From NCBI GenBank assembly GCA_020638035.1, contig JACKJI010000003.1, positions 124,001 through 188,000 of the forward strand: a stretch of DNA of 64,000 nucleotides, read 5' to 3'. Below the pieces are notes generated by a model, which worked only from the letters and a program-made list of their open reading frames with translations, had not been told where the DNA came from and ran no database searches. The position numbers and the translations under genes are program-made. Position 1 is the first letter of the stretch. Each line of letters opens with the position of its first letter. This document shows positions 50,885-60,594 of the stretch, piece after piece. Source of the DNA: Hyphomicrobiaceae bacterium. GTDB taxonomy: Bacteria; Pseudomonadota; Alphaproteobacteria; Rhizobiales; Hyphomicrobiaceae.

Positions 50885-53752
50885 ATGAAACAGCAGCGAA
50901 AAGGTGCGGCAGCGGTGACGGATCCGAGGGAGCCGGCGGTGTCGGTGCTGCCTTCCGATGCGACCGCGGGCACTGATGGCGCAACACCCGAACTCGCCGA
51001 TGCCGCTACGTTGCGCCAGCGTGCCGCCGCCGAGGCGACGCCCTCCATGGCGCAGTATCTGGAAATCAAGGCTGCCAACCCCGACAGCCTGCTCTGGTAC
51101 CGCATGGGCGACTTCTACGAGTTGTTCTTCGAGGACGCCGTTGTCGCCTCCGCCGCGCTCGGCATCGTGCTGACCAAACGCGGCAAGCATCTGGGCGAGG
51201 ATATCCAGATGTGCGGGGTGCCGATCCATCGCGCTGACGAGTATCTGCAACGTTTGATCCGCCAGGGCTACCGCGTCGCCGTATGCGAGCAGTTGGAGGA
51301 TCCGGCGGAGGCGAGGAAACGCGGTGCAAAGGCAGTCGTGCGCCGTGACGTTGTTCGCCTCGTCACGCCCGGTACATTGACCGAGGAGACGCTGCTCGAC
51401 GACAAGGCACGCAATTACTTGACCGCGATCTTTCGAGCGCCGGGTGGCGGCGATGGTCCCCTGATCGGCTCTCCCGCGACGGTCGCGCTCGCATCGCTCG
51501 ACATCTCGACGGGCGAGTGCGAGGTGGGTGAGGCGACCGGGCTCGATCTGCCTGGCGAACTGGTGCGGCTATCGCCGGGAGAGGTGTTGTGCTCGGAAGC
51601 GTTGTTCGCCGAGCCGGGCGTCCGCCATTGGATCGAGATCGCCGGAGCCGCCGCCACGCCGATCCCGGCGGCGCATTTCGATTCGCTGTCGGGCGAGCGC
51701 GGCCTGAAGCAGCGGTTGGGTGTCAACGAACTCGGCGGATTTGGCAGCTTCTCGCGCGCGGAGCTTGCTGCCGTCGGTGCGCTGCTGAAGTACGTTGATC
51801 TCACCCAGATCGGCAAGCAGCCCGTGCTGCGGTCGCCCCGTCGCACGGGCGCCGGAACCGCCCTCGTCATCGATGCGGCGAGCCGGACCAGTCTTGAGCT
51901 GATGCGCTCTGCCTCGGGCGAGAAGCGTGGCAGCCTGTTCTCTGCCATCGATCGCACCGTCACCGGACCGGGCGCCCGCGAGCTTGCGGCGCGACTGGGT
52001 GCGCCGCTGCGCGATGTGGCGCCGATCCACGCACGCCTCGATGCGGTCGGCTATCTGGTGGACGAGCACACACTGCGTGACGATCTGCGCGCGACCATGA
52101 AGGGTGCGCCGGACATTTCGCGTGCGGTCACGCGCCTAGCGTTCGGCCGGGGCGGCCCGCGCGATCTCGGCGCCATCCGGGATGCGCTTGGCACCGCGGA
52201 GCGTGCCGCGACGCTGCTGCTGGCGCGCTCCGGTCCGATTGGCCTTCCAGCCGAACTTGCAAACATCGCCGCACGGCTCGGCAAAGCAGCGGGCCCTCTT
52301 GGCACAAGCCTCGCCGCAGCTCTTGTCGACGAGCCACCGCATCTGCGGCGTGAGGGCGGCTTCGTGCGTCCGGGCTACTCAGGCGACCTCGATGAGGCAA
52401 TTGCACTACGCGACACCTCACGCCAAGTGATGGCGGCATTGGAGGCGCGCTACGCGGAAGAGACCGGCGTCAGATCGCTCAAGATCCGCCACAACAACAT
52501 TCTGGGCTTCTTTATCGAGGTTACGCAGGCGAACGCGAAGCCGCTGATGGCGGAGCCGCTGTCGGCCACGTTCCGTCACCGCCAGACCATGGCAAACGCG
52601 GTGCGGTTCACGACGACCGAACTGATCGAGATCGAGGGTCGCATCGCATCGGCCGCCGAGCGCGCATTGACGATCGAGCAGGACGTCTTCACGGCGCTCG
52701 CTGCCGACATCGCCACGGCCGAGCCGGTCCTTAACGAGATCGCGGCTGCCCTCGCTGATCTCGACGTGACGGCGGCACTTGCTGACCTTGCCCACAGGGA
52801 AAACTACGTCCGCCCCGAGATCGACACGAGCGACGCTTTTGAGATCCGCGGCGGCCGCCATCCCGTCGTCGAGCAGGCACTCGCTGCGAACCTTTCAGGT
52901 CCCTTTATCGAGAACGACTGCGTTCTGGGTCGCGCCATGCCAGAGCAGCCGACCGGCTTCGACGAGGGCGAAGACGCGCGCATCTGGCTCGTCACCGGCC
53001 CCAACATGGCGGGCAAATCGACCTTTCTCCGCCAGAACGCACTGATCGCACTGCTGGCGCAGATGGGGGCCTATGTGCCCGCGCGTTCCGCACACATCGG
53101 CATCGTCGATCGTCTCTTCTCGCGGGTTGGCGCTTCCGATGACATCGCCCGCGGGCGCTCCACGTTCATGGTCGAGATGGTCGAAACCGCGGGCATCCTT
53201 AACCAGGCGACAAATCGCTCGCTCGTCATCCTCGATGAGATCGGCCGCGGCACTGCAACCTTCGATGGCCTGTCGATCGCCTGGGCGACCGTGGAGTACC
53301 TGCATGAGGTCTCGCGTTGCCGCGCATTGTTCGCAACACACTACCATGAGCTGACCGCACTCGAACGTCGCCTGTCCGGCGTCGCCAACGTCACCGTCAA
53401 CGTCAAAGAATGGCGCGATGAGATCGTCTTCCTGCACAAGGTGAGGAAGGGCGCTGCGGACCGTTCTTATGGCATCCAGGTCGCCAAGCTCGCCGGCCTG
53501 CCGCAGTCCGTCGTCAAGCGCGCGGCCGAGGTGTTGCGCCAGCTCGAGCGGTCCGATGCCCGCCGTGGCGGTGTGGAGGCACTCGACGATCTGCCGCTGT
53601 TCGCCGCCGCGCGGCCGTCGAACCCGCTGGCGCAGGAACAAGGTCCTTCCCCCGTCGAGATCGCGCTTCAATCCCTCAACATCGACGACTTGTCGCCGCG
53701 TGCCGCGTTGGACGAGCTCTATCGTCTCAAGGACATGTTGCGCAAGAGTTGA
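50885..53752 (+). CDS. mutS: DNA mismatch repair protein MutS
   Basis: This 955-residue protein finds base-base mismatches and small loops in DNA and recruits MutL. Domain I contains the mismatch-reading Phe-x-Glu as GDFYELFFEDA (about residues 77-87), in MAQYLEIKAANPDSLLWYRMGDFYELF. The middle clamp and lever domains follow, with LRIRHNNILGFFIEV-like KIRHNNILGFFIEV. The ATPase domain has Walker A GPNMAGKSTFLRQNA, Walker B NRSLVILDEIGRGTATFDGLSIAW and a His-containing ALFATHYHELT. The C terminus ends with LDELYRLKDML, typical for MutS. The N-terminal extension of about 55 residues (Ala/Glu-rich) is longer than in E. coli and the start could be later. It is followed by glnD on the same strand after 177 bp. 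Confidence 0.97.
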   Translation: MKQQRKGAAAVTDPREPAVSVLPSDATAGTDGATPELADAATLRQRAAAEATPSMAQYLEIKAANPDSLLWYRMGDFYELFFEDAVVASAALGIVLTKRGKHLGEDIQMCGVPIHRADEYLQRLIRQGYRVAVCEQLEDPAEARKRGAKAVVRRDVVRLVTPGTLTEETLLDDKARNYLTAIFRAPGGGDGPLIGSPATVALASLDISTGECEVGEATGLDLPGELVRLSPGEVLCSEALFAEPGVRHWIEIAGAAATPIPAAHFDSLSGERGLKQRLGVNELGGFGSFSRAELAAVGALLKYVDLTQIGKQPVLRSPRRTGAGTALVIDAASRTSLELMRSASGEKRGSLFSAIDRTVTGPGARELAARLGAPLRDVAPIHARLDAVGYLVDEHTLRDDLRATMKGAPDISRAVTRLAFGRGGPRDLGAIRDALGTAERAATLLLARSGPIGLPAELANIAARLGKAAGPLGTSLAAALVDEPPHLRREGGFVRPGYSGDLDEAIALRDTSRQVMAALEARYAEETGVRSLKIRHNNILGFFIEVTQANAKPLMAEPLSATFRHRQTMANAVRFTTTELIEIEGRIASAAERALTIEQDVFTALAADIATAEPVLNEIAAALADLDVTAALADLAHRENYVRPEIDTSDAFEIRGGRHPVVEQALAANLSGPFIENDCVLGRAMPEQPTGFDEGEDARIWLVTGPNMAGKSTFLRQNALIALLAQMGAYVPARSAHIGIVDRLFSRVGASDDIARGRSTFMVEMVETAGILNQATNRSLVILDEIGRGTATFDGLSIAWATVEYLHEVSRCRALFATHYHELTALERRLSGVANVTVNVKEWRDEIVFLHKVRKGAADRSYGIQVAKLAGLPQSVVKRAAEVLRQLERSDARRGGVEALDDLPLFAAARPSNPLAQEQGPSPVEIALQSLNIDDLSPRAALDELYRLKDMLRKS

Positions 53753-53929
53753 GCAGTCTGGCGGCTTGCAGGAATTGGCGCCACCAGTTACCACCTGACG
53801 CCGAACCGCACCGTCATGGGAGCGCCTTTCGTTCCGATGGAAACCGGCGCCGTTCCGGGATTCTCGTTTCTCGCACTGTTCTCGCTTAACCCGAGACCAC
53901 TTCGTCGGAAAATGCTCTAAGCTGGCCCC

Positions 53930-56698
53930 ATGGACAAGCCGATCGACACCGCCGCACCCTATTTCGACCCTGATGCCCTGCGCAAGGAGCTGACGGGCGT
54001 CTGCCAGGCCGCGGCCAATGCGTCCGATGCGCGCCCGCGACTGCTCGAGCGATTGAAGCTTCTCGTCGCCGATGCTCGCGCCGGTGCCGAGGCCGGGCTT
54101 AATTCCGACGGCAATGGCAGACGCTGCGCGGCCGGCCTTTCTCTTTTCCAGGACGAGCTTATTCGCCTCATTTTCGACTACACGACAACCCACGTCTATC
54201 GCGCCACGAACCCCTCTGATGCGGAGCGCATGGCGATCGTCGCCACCGGAGGCTACGGGCGCGGGCTGCTGGCTCCGGCCTCTGATATCGATCTGCTGTT
54301 CCTGCTTCCCTACAAGCAGACACCATGGGGTGAGAGTGTCGCAGAGTACATGCTCTATCTGCTGTGGGATCTGGGATTCAAGGTCGGTCACGCCACACGC
54401 AACGTGGACCAGTGCATCAAGCTCTCGCAGAGCGACTTGACGATCCGCACCGCTGTTTTGGACAGTCGATTGATCCTCGGTGATCCGCAGTTGTTCGCCG
54501 AACTGGAGCAGCGCTTCCGCTCCGAAGTCATTCGCGGCACCGCTCGCAGCTTCATCGACGGCAAGATGCAGGAGCGCGACGACCGGCACAAACGTTCTGG
54601 TGAATCGCGCTATCGCGTCGAGCCCAACATCAAGGACGGCAAGGGTGGACTGCGTGATCTGCACACCCTGCACTGGATGTCGAAGTATCTCTATGGCGAG
54701 GGCGTCGGACGTGCCACCGTCGAGGCTGGCGTCTTCACACGCGACGAGGTGCGCACGTTCGAGAAATGCGAAGATTTCCTATGGACCGTGCGCTGCTTCC
54801 TGCACTTCCTCACCGGCCGGCCCGTTGAGCGGCTCTCCTTCGACGTGCAGGAGGCGATGGCCGAGCGGCTGGGCTACAAGCGTCACGGCGGCTTGCGTGC
54901 CGTCGAGCGGTTCATGAAGCACTACTTTCTCATCGCCAAGGATGTCGGCGACCTGACGACCATCCTGTGCAGCACGCTTGAGATCCAGCAGCTCAAGACC
55001 GCGCCGGGTCTCAATCGCCTGCTCAATCCGCTGTCTTGGCGGACCCGCCGCGAGGTGCGCCAGAAGACCGACTTTCGCATCGAGAACGATCGCATCAACG
55101 TCCGCGACAAGGACGTCTTCGATCGCGATCCCGTCAACATTATCCGCTTCTTCGCGCGCGCCGAGCACACGGACAGCTATCTGCACCCCGAAGCGCTGCG
55201 CCTCATTCGGCGCGCGCTGCCCTCGGTCAACCACTCGTTGCAGGCCAACCCCGAGGCCAACCGCATTTTCCTGGAGCTGCTGACCGGACATATCAATCCC
55301 GAGGCGACGCTACGCCGGATGAGCGAGGCGGGAGTTCTGGCACGCTTCATCCCCGCATTCCGTCGGGTCGTTGGCATGATGCAGTTCAACATGTACCACC
55401 ACTATACGGTGGACGAGCATCTGCTGCGCACCGTCGGCCGGCTCACCGAGATTGAGCGCGGTGACTCGCACTCACAGTTGCCGTTGTCGACCGAGATCAT
55501 AAAATCGGTCAAGAATCGCCGCGTTCTGTTCGTCGCAGCTTTCCTGCACGACATTGGCAAGGGGCGCACGGAGGATCATTCGATCGTGGGAGGGCGCATC
55601 GCCCGCGAGCTGTGTCCGCGCCTTGGCCTCACCGCGGCAGAGACAGACACGGTGGTGTGGCTCGTCGAGCAGCATCTGACGATGTCCAACATCGCCCAGA
55701 GCCGCGACATCTCCGATCCCATGACGATCCGCAACTTCGCCGACATCGTGCAGAGTCTGGAACGCTTGAAGCTGCTGCTGCTTTTGACAGTGGCCGACAT
55801 CCGTGCGGTCGGACCCGACACTTGGAATGGCTGGAAAGGGCAGCTCCTCAGGACACTCTACTACGAGACCGAGGCGGTACTCAGCGGCGGCTTTGCGAAG
55901 TCAGGACGCAAGGAGAAGGTCGAAGAGGCGCAGGCGACGTTGCGGCTGGCACTGCCTGATCTCGATTCAGACTTCGTCGACCACCATATCGAACGCTTCT
56001 ATCCCGACTACTGGCTACGTTTCGATACGCGCCAGCACGTCGAGCATGCGCATCTCGTTGCCGAGGCGACGAGTGCGGGTGTCAAGCTTGCCACCCACCA
56101 TACGACCGATACCTTCACCGCCATCACCGAACTCACGGTCTTTGCTCCAAATCACCCGCGTCTGCTGTCGTTGTTCGCCGGCGCCTGCGCGGCGTCAGGC
56201 GCCAATATCATGGGCGCTCACATCACCACCACGCGGGACGGCTTCGCGCTCGATACATTCCTTCTGCAACGCGAGTTCTCCGACGAGGAGGACGAAACCC
56301 GCCGCGCACGACGCATCGGCCAGACGATTGAGAAGCTGTTGAAAGGCGAGGCACGGCTGAAGTCCCTGTTGGAGAAGCGGCGGCCGATTGAGAGACGCAT
56401 CGAGGCGTTCTCCGTCGCTCCTGAAGTTGTCATCGACAACTCGCTGTCCGACCAGTTCACCGTCATCGAAGTGTCGGGGCGCGATCGGCCGGGGCTTCTT
56501 TATGCCCTGACAAGCGCGATTTCCGATCTCAATCTCGACATCTCCTCCGCCCACATCACGACGTTCGGCGAGAAGGCCGTCGATGTGTTCTATGTGACGG
56601 ATCTGACGTCCAAGAAGATCGTCAGTGATAGCCGCAAGCGCTCGATCGAGGACACGCTCGCGGAGATATTGACCGACGAGCCGCCGGCGGCGAGCTGA
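53930..56698 (+). CDS. glnD: Bifunctional [protein-PII] uridylyltransferase / uridylyl-removing enzyme
   Basis: This 922-residue sensor of nitrogen status adds UMP to PII proteins when glutamine is low and removes it when glutamine is high. The nucleotidyltransferase domain has ATGGYGRGLLAPASDIDLLFLLP (about residues 105-127) with both catalytic Asp. The HD domain has VAAFLHDIGKGRTEDHS (about 533-549) for hydrolysis. Two ACT domains for glutamine sensing end it: LTVFAPNHPRLLSLFAGACAASGANI and VIEVSGRDRPGLLYALTSAISDLNLDI. The full family length and all motifs are present. ATG 53930 matches the family start. Placement after mutS is common in alphaproteobacteria. Confidence 0.97.
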   Translation: MDKPIDTAAPYFDPDALRKELTGVCQAAANASDARPRLLERLKLLVADARAGAEAGLNSDGNGRRCAAGLSLFQDELIRLIFDYTTTHVYRATNPSDAERMAIVATGGYGRGLLAPASDIDLLFLLPYKQTPWGESVAEYMLYLLWDLGFKVGHATRNVDQCIKLSQSDLTIRTAVLDSRLILGDPQLFAELEQRFRSEVIRGTARSFIDGKMQERDDRHKRSGESRYRVEPNIKDGKGGLRDLHTLHWMSKYLYGEGVGRATVEAGVFTRDEVRTFEKCEDFLWTVRCFLHFLTGRPVERLSFDVQEAMAERLGYKRHGGLRAVERFMKHYFLIAKDVGDLTTILCSTLEIQQLKTAPGLNRLLNPLSWRTRREVRQKTDFRIENDRINVRDKDVFDRDPVNIIRFFARAEHTDSYLHPEALRLIRRALPSVNHSLQANPEANRIFLELLTGHINPEATLRRMSEAGVLARFIPAFRRVVGMMQFNMYHHYTVDEHLLRTVGRLTEIERGDSHSQLPLSTEIIKSVKNRRVLFVAAFLHDIGKGRTEDHSIVGGRIARELCPRLGLTAAETDTVVWLVEQHLTMSNIAQSRDISDPMTIRNFADIVQSLERLKLLLLLTVADIRAVGPDTWNGWKGQLLRTLYYETEAVLSGGFAKSGRKEKVEEAQATLRLALPDLDSDFVDHHIERFYPDYWLRFDTRQHVEHAHLVAEATSAGVKLATHHTTDTFTAITELTVFAPNHPRLLSLFAGACAASGANIMGAHITTTRDGFALDTFLLQREFSDEEDETRRARRIGQTIEKLLKGEARLKSLLEKRRPIERRIEAFSVAPEVVIDNSLSDQFTVIEVSGRDRPGLLYALTSAISDLNLDISSAHITTFGEKAVDVFYVTDLTSKKIVSDSRKRSIEDTLAEILTDEPPAAS

Positions 56699-56729
56699 TC
56701 ACGCCACACGAAGCCAGCCTGGCCGCTAT

Positions 56730-58034
56730 TCATGCGTCCGGCGCGAGGTAATCGAGCTTGCCGGCGAGGGATCCCAGCTCAGGGTCGGCATCCTCGAAGG
56801 AGAACCGTGGCGCGATGCGCCGCACCAGCGGCCCGAGGATGGCGCCAGTGTACTTGAAGTACACCCACGAGCGCTTGAGCTTACAGCCGAGCCGGACCTT
56901 GACCGAATAGGTCGTCTGGCCAGTCTGCAGATTTTTGATGCCGTTCTCGATGCAGTACCGCGTAATCTCCATCCAGTTGAAGAAGTAGAGATTGCGATCG
57001 CGCGCCACGTCGTAGTCCATACCGATGAATTTGCCGATCAGCTTGTCCTTTTCGACGATGAAGAAGTTGAAGCTGACGAGCCGTCCGCCAAGGCGGCACA
57101 GAAGCACCCGCGCCTTTCCCTCGGACAGTCGCATGACTTCGCGAAAATAGGATTCGGGCACCTCGTCGAATGCCTCATAGCTCGCTTTGCGGTTGGCGCG
57201 CGTCGCGCGGTAGAGTTCCAGGATCTCGTCGTAGACGTCGTCGATGTTGTCACGAAGCTCCGTCTCGATGCCTTGCGCATTCTTGAGCTTGCGGCGGATG
57301 TCGGTGCGCTTCTTCGACGGCAGGCTTTGAATATAGCCGTCGAACGAAGCGTAGGGCAGTGGCAGCGTCGCGATCGGCAGAGAAGCCATGCGGGCGAAGC
57401 CCTGCTTCGTGAGCGGCGCATCCACCCACTGACTATCGCGATCGGTGACGTCCTTCATCGCCAAGATCTTGATGCCTTCGGCCGCAGCATGCTGTTCCAT
57501 TGCATGGATGAGCGCCTTCACTGCCTGTTGCCGCTCATCTCCGACGAGTTCTGCTGCGATGCCGATCGGGCACTCTTCGGTCATGGGGGAGCCCATGCCG
57601 AGAACCGGGATCCGAGTGAGGCGCGGTGCATGCTTCGCCAGCCAGTTGCCGATGGTCTTCATGCGCTCGGGCAGCGTCATGTCGAGGCGGTAGTCGAGCC
57701 GGAAGACAGGGGCTGCGGCGACGAGCTTGCCATTCCTGTAGGCGGCGACGGCGGAGAACGTGAAATGTTGCGACTGCGCGATCTCACAGGCGCGGAAGTA
57801 GCCCCAGTCCTCGGCGCACTCTTCAAAAAGGTGGTTCCAGTCAGCCGAGTCGATCTCCGAGATCGACGCGTGATGCCGCACGGTGAACGACAGGAACGTC
57901 GACTCCTGAATGCACGTGGTCCTGTCTTGAGCCATGGCCGCCAGGCGCGGTCCCGGCGAACGCGACAGATCGAGCGCGGGTAGAAGACGGGCAGCGGATG
58001 CGACAGAGCCAGCGGTCTGAGTGATGGACGTCAT
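56730..58034 (-). CDS. FemAB/BioF2-like GNAT-fold acyltransferase
   Basis: A 434-residue protein of the FemAB-related GNAT group (peptidogalycan biosynthesis/DUF482 type). It has two GNAT-like halves: the first covers HFTFSAVAAYRNGKLVAAAPVFRL to ILAMKDVTDRD, and the second includes SYEAFDEVPESYFREVMRLSEGKARVLLCRLGGRLVSFNFFIVEKDKLIGKFIGMDYDVARDRNLYFFNWMEI and LQTGQTTYSVKVRLGCKL. Relatives attach amino acids or acyl groups to peptidoglycan precursors or polysaccharides, or have unknown targets; here the substrate is unknown. The N-terminal 40 residues are Ala/Ser-rich and probably disordered. A GGAG about 11 bases before ATG 58034 is acceptable. It is convergent with glnD. Confidence 0.82.
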   Translation of the reverse strand: MTSITQTAGSVASAARLLPALDLSRSPGPRLAAMAQDRTTCIQESTFLSFTVRHHASISEIDSADWNHLFEECAEDWGYFRACEIAQSQHFTFSAVAAYRNGKLVAAAPVFRLDYRLDMTLPERMKTIGNWLAKHAPRLTRIPVLGMGSPMTEECPIGIAAELVGDERQQAVKALIHAMEQHAAAEGIKILAMKDVTDRDSQWVDAPLTKQGFARMASLPIATLPLPYASFDGYIQSLPSKKRTDIRRKLKNAQGIETELRDNIDDVYDEILELYRATRANRKASYEAFDEVPESYFREVMRLSEGKARVLLCRLGGRLVSFNFFIVEKDKLIGKFIGMDYDVARDRNLYFFNWMEITRYCIENGIKNLQTGQTTYSVKVRLGCKLKRSWVYFKYTGAILGPLVRRIAPRFSFEDADPELGSLAGKLDYLAPDA

Positions 58035-58367
58035 CGGGCGCGATCTCCTGTGAAGCTGCGCCGATTGTGGCTTCCCGCGGGGCCCTGCGCAGTTACGTCA
58101 GGAACAGGTGGCCGGGCGCACCGGACCAAAGCCGTTCATCCGCAACTTCGATTGATCGCTTCTGCCGCCGAGATTGGGCCGCATGCTGCCGGCAATCGCA
58201 GCCCTGTCGACGACCTGGCCGGTTGCAGCATCCCGGTGTCATGCGGCGCCAGGTGCCAATGAACGCTTCGCCCGGCCGGAATGCCGACACAAGAAAATCC
58301 GACGACATACTAGATATTAACTTAAGACGGCTACAACGTGATCACTTGTATTGCGTGGAGTGAACAT
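58035..58367. other. Divergent promoter region upstream of the adaptor cassette
   Basis: No supported gene. Bases 58300-58360 are AT-rich (ACTAGATATTAACTTAAG) and probably hold the promoter of the plus-strand cassette; the minus-strand promoter of the FemAB-like gene lies at the other end. Confidence 0.45.
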
Positions 58368-59135
58368 ATGTCCTGCGTCTTCCAGCACGGCTTCCGGGTC
58401 GGTGCCGCTTTGTTGCCGGCACTTTGCCTACACCTTGCCGCCGCCCAGGCACAAGAGCAGCTCTTGAGGTCGGTGCGTGGCGTCTTGCGCTCGGCCAATG
58501 AGGCGACGCTGGCGACCGACACGTCTTTACGCATTTTGGAGATTCCTTTCCGCGCGGGGCAAGCCTTCGCCAAAGGTGAACTGTTGGTTGCCTTCGATTG
58601 CGAACGCCTTGAAGGCGAACGGCTCATGGCCGAGGCTGAAGCGCGCGGTGCGCAGGCAACGCATGACAATGCCTCGCGACTTCATGAGCAGCGCGCCGCA
58701 GGAGCCCTGGAAGTCGCCGTCGCCAAGGCCGAGGCCGACAAGGCGGCTGCGGCGCTGCTCGTAGCAACGATCCGCCTGAAGCCCTGCAAGCAGCTGGCGC
58801 CGTTTTCCGGACGGGTTGTCGACGTGCTGGTGCACGAGCACGACATGCCCGCCGTGAATTCCCCCCTGATCAGGATTGTTGATACGAGCAACATCGAGGT
58901 CGATCTGATCGCACCTTCGAGCTGGCTTCGCTGGTTGAAGCCCACCACTCCGTTCAGCTTCACGATCGAGGAGACCGGGCAGGAAGTGTCGGGAACGGTT
59001 GCTCGCCTCGGCGCAGTCATCGATCCGATCAGCCAGACGGTGAGGATCGTCGGCCAACTTGATCTGGAGGCGGCGCGGGCAGGTTCCGTTATTCCAGGAA
59101 TGAGCGGCACCGCCGTTTTCGGGCCGACAAGCTGA
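58368..59135 (+). CDS. Periplasmic adaptor (membrane-fusion) protein, RND/HlyD type
   Basis: A 255-residue exported protein. The signal peptide is RVGAALLPALCLHLAAAQAQ (cleavage likely after AQAQ). The body is a membrane-fusion fold: barrel-lipoyl ILEIPFRAGQAFAKGELLVAFDC, a short alpha-hairpin (AEAEARGAQATHDNASRLHEQRAAGALEVAVAKAEADKAAAALLVA), a second lipoyl half KPCKQLAPFSGRVVDVLVHEHDMPAVNSPLIRIV, and a beta-barrel ending. It would bridge inner and outer membrane parts of an export system. Two Cys (CER, PCKQ) flank the hairpin and may bond. ATG 58368 follows GGAG at 7 bases. It is first in a close-set three-gene cassette (gap of 18 bp to the next). Confidence 0.85.
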   Translation: MSCVFQHGFRVGAALLPALCLHLAAAQAQEQLLRSVRGVLRSANEATLATDTSLRILEIPFRAGQAFAKGELLVAFDCERLEGERLMAEAEARGAQATHDNASRLHEQRAAGALEVAVAKAEADKAAAALLVATIRLKPCKQLAPFSGRVVDVLVHEHDMPAVNSPLIRIVDTSNIEVDLIAPSSWLRWLKPTTPFSFTIEETGQEVSGTVARLGAVIDPISQTVRIVGQLDLEAARAGSVIPGMSGTAVFGPTS

Positions 59136-59153
59136 CATCCGGAACGCTCGATC

Positions 59154-60581
59154 ATGACCACGACGAGACTGAACACAATCAGCAGCCAGCATTCGAGCAT
59201 GCCATTGGCGCACAAGGACACGGCTGCGGCGACGGCAAAGCCGCTTGCCGTCGAGGCCGCGGTGAGCGCCTTGCAGTTCATGCTCAAGCTCGAGGCCGAC
59301 GTCCGGGCGACGAAGACGGTTGACGAGCTTGCCTTCCTGGCCGTGAACAGCGCGCGAAAGCTGACGAATGCGCGTCAGGTCTTTCTCCTCAGGGCGACCG
59401 GACCTCGCAGCTTCAGGATCATGTCGATTTCCAGCATGGCCTCGGTCGAGGGAGAATCGCCCCTCGTGCTCTGGGTAGAGCGCATGGCGGCGCGCATTGC
59501 GAAAGACGCGGTATCGGCGAAGACCATCTGTTTTTCGCTCCCCGCGTATTGTATGGCCGAAGACGCGGAAACGGGCACGTATCCGTTCCGGGAAATGCTG
59601 TGGGTGCCATTGAAGGATCTGGGCGGCGCAACCGTCGCCGGCTTGCTCTTGGCGCGCGAGCAACCCTGGACGCAGGAGTCGCAGGCGCCCATCGCGCGTT
59701 TTGCAGAGGCATGTGCCTATTCATGGGACCTCCTGACGAGGCCATTGGCCGCGAGATGGAAGCGCCGCGTGAACAAGCGAGTGCTGTTGGCTGGTGCAGC
59801 GCTCATCGCACTTCTTGCCTTCGTACCCGTTCCCATGACAGCGCTCGCGCCGGCCGAGGTCGTCGCGCGCGCTCCAACCGTCATCGCAGCACCGATCGAG
59901 GGACTAATCGACGAGATACTTGTCGATCCGAGCAGCCGGGTGAAAGCCGGCGACGTGCTCTTCCGATTCAACGACACTCAGGCCCGCAATGCCGCCGAGG
60001 TAGCTGAGAGAGAGGTCGAAGTTGCGGAGGCGAAGTTGCGTCAGGCACGACAGGGCGCGTTCGTCGATGCTGCGTACAACCATGACGTCGCCATCGCGCA
60101 GACGAATCTGTCCGTCAAGAAATCAGAGCGCGATTACGCCCGCGACCTGCTGGCGAAATCGACCGTCGTCGCCGACCGTGACGGACTGGTGCTTTACAGC
60201 GACAAGCGGGATCTCATTGGCCGACCTGTCGCCATCGGTCAGCGTGTTATGGAGATCTCAGATCCGGACGATGTCGCCCTGCGCATTCTTCTGCCGGTCG
60301 ATGATGCTGCCGTAATTGGCAAGGATGCCGCCGTTCGGCTGTTCTTGGATAGCGACCCATTGCATCCAATCTCCGGCATAGCGACGCGCACAAGCCATAT
60401 TGCACGACTGAACGAAGGCAACCAGTTGTCGTTCGCCATTCACGCAGCTCCCCAGGTGCAGGGCCGGCCGCCGCGTCTCGGACTGCGCGGCACAGCGCAG
60501 GTCTTTGGCAGCCGCGTTCCGCTGGCCTATTTCCTCTTCCGGCGCCCTCTGACGTATATGCGGCAGCGACTTGGCATCTGA
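59154..60581 (+). CDS. GAF-like domain fused to HlyD-type membrane-fusion protein
   Basis: This 475-residue protein has an unusual layout. Residues about 40-190 form a GAF-like domain (FMLKLEADVRATKTVDELAFLAVNSARKLTNARQVFLLR to PLKDLGGATVAGLLLAREQPWTQ). One transmembrane helix (RVLLAGAALIALLAFVPVPM, about 205-228) places the GAF in the cytoplasm and the rest in the periplasm. The HlyD part has lipoyl AAPIEGLIDEILVDPSSRVKAGDVLFRFND, a hairpin (AERE..AKLRQARQ), the second lipoyl VVADRDGLVLYSDKRDLIG and a beta-barrel. The GAF could sense a small molecule or bind a partner and relay it to the adaptor. It is followed 13 bp on by the M50 fusion gene, so the two are co-transcribed. Confidence 0.85.
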   Translation: MTTTRLNTISSQHSSMPLAHKDTAAATAKPLAVEAAVSALQFMLKLEADVRATKTVDELAFLAVNSARKLTNARQVFLLRATGPRSFRIMSISSMASVEGESPLVLWVERMAARIAKDAVSAKTICFSLPAYCMAEDAETGTYPFREMLWVPLKDLGGATVAGLLLAREQPWTQESQAPIARFAEACAYSWDLLTRPLAARWKRRVNKRVLLAGAALIALLAFVPVPMTALAPAEVVARAPTVIAAPIEGLIDEILVDPSSRVKAGDVLFRFNDTQARNAAEVAEREVEVAEAKLRQARQGAFVDAAYNHDVAIAQTNLSVKKSERDYARDLLAKSTVVADRDGLVLYSDKRDLIGRPVAIGQRVMEISDPDDVALRILLPVDDAAVIGKDAAVRLFLDSDPLHPISGIATRTSHIARLNEGNQLSFAIHAAPQVQGRPPRLGLRGTAQVFGSRVPLAYFLFRRPLTYMRQRLGI

Positions 60582-60594
60582 GTAGAGTGCGGCC

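Noticed and set aside
52895..54673. Minus-strand open frame of 592 codons
   Set aside because: It is opposite the mutS 3' end and glnD 5' end, both certain genes.
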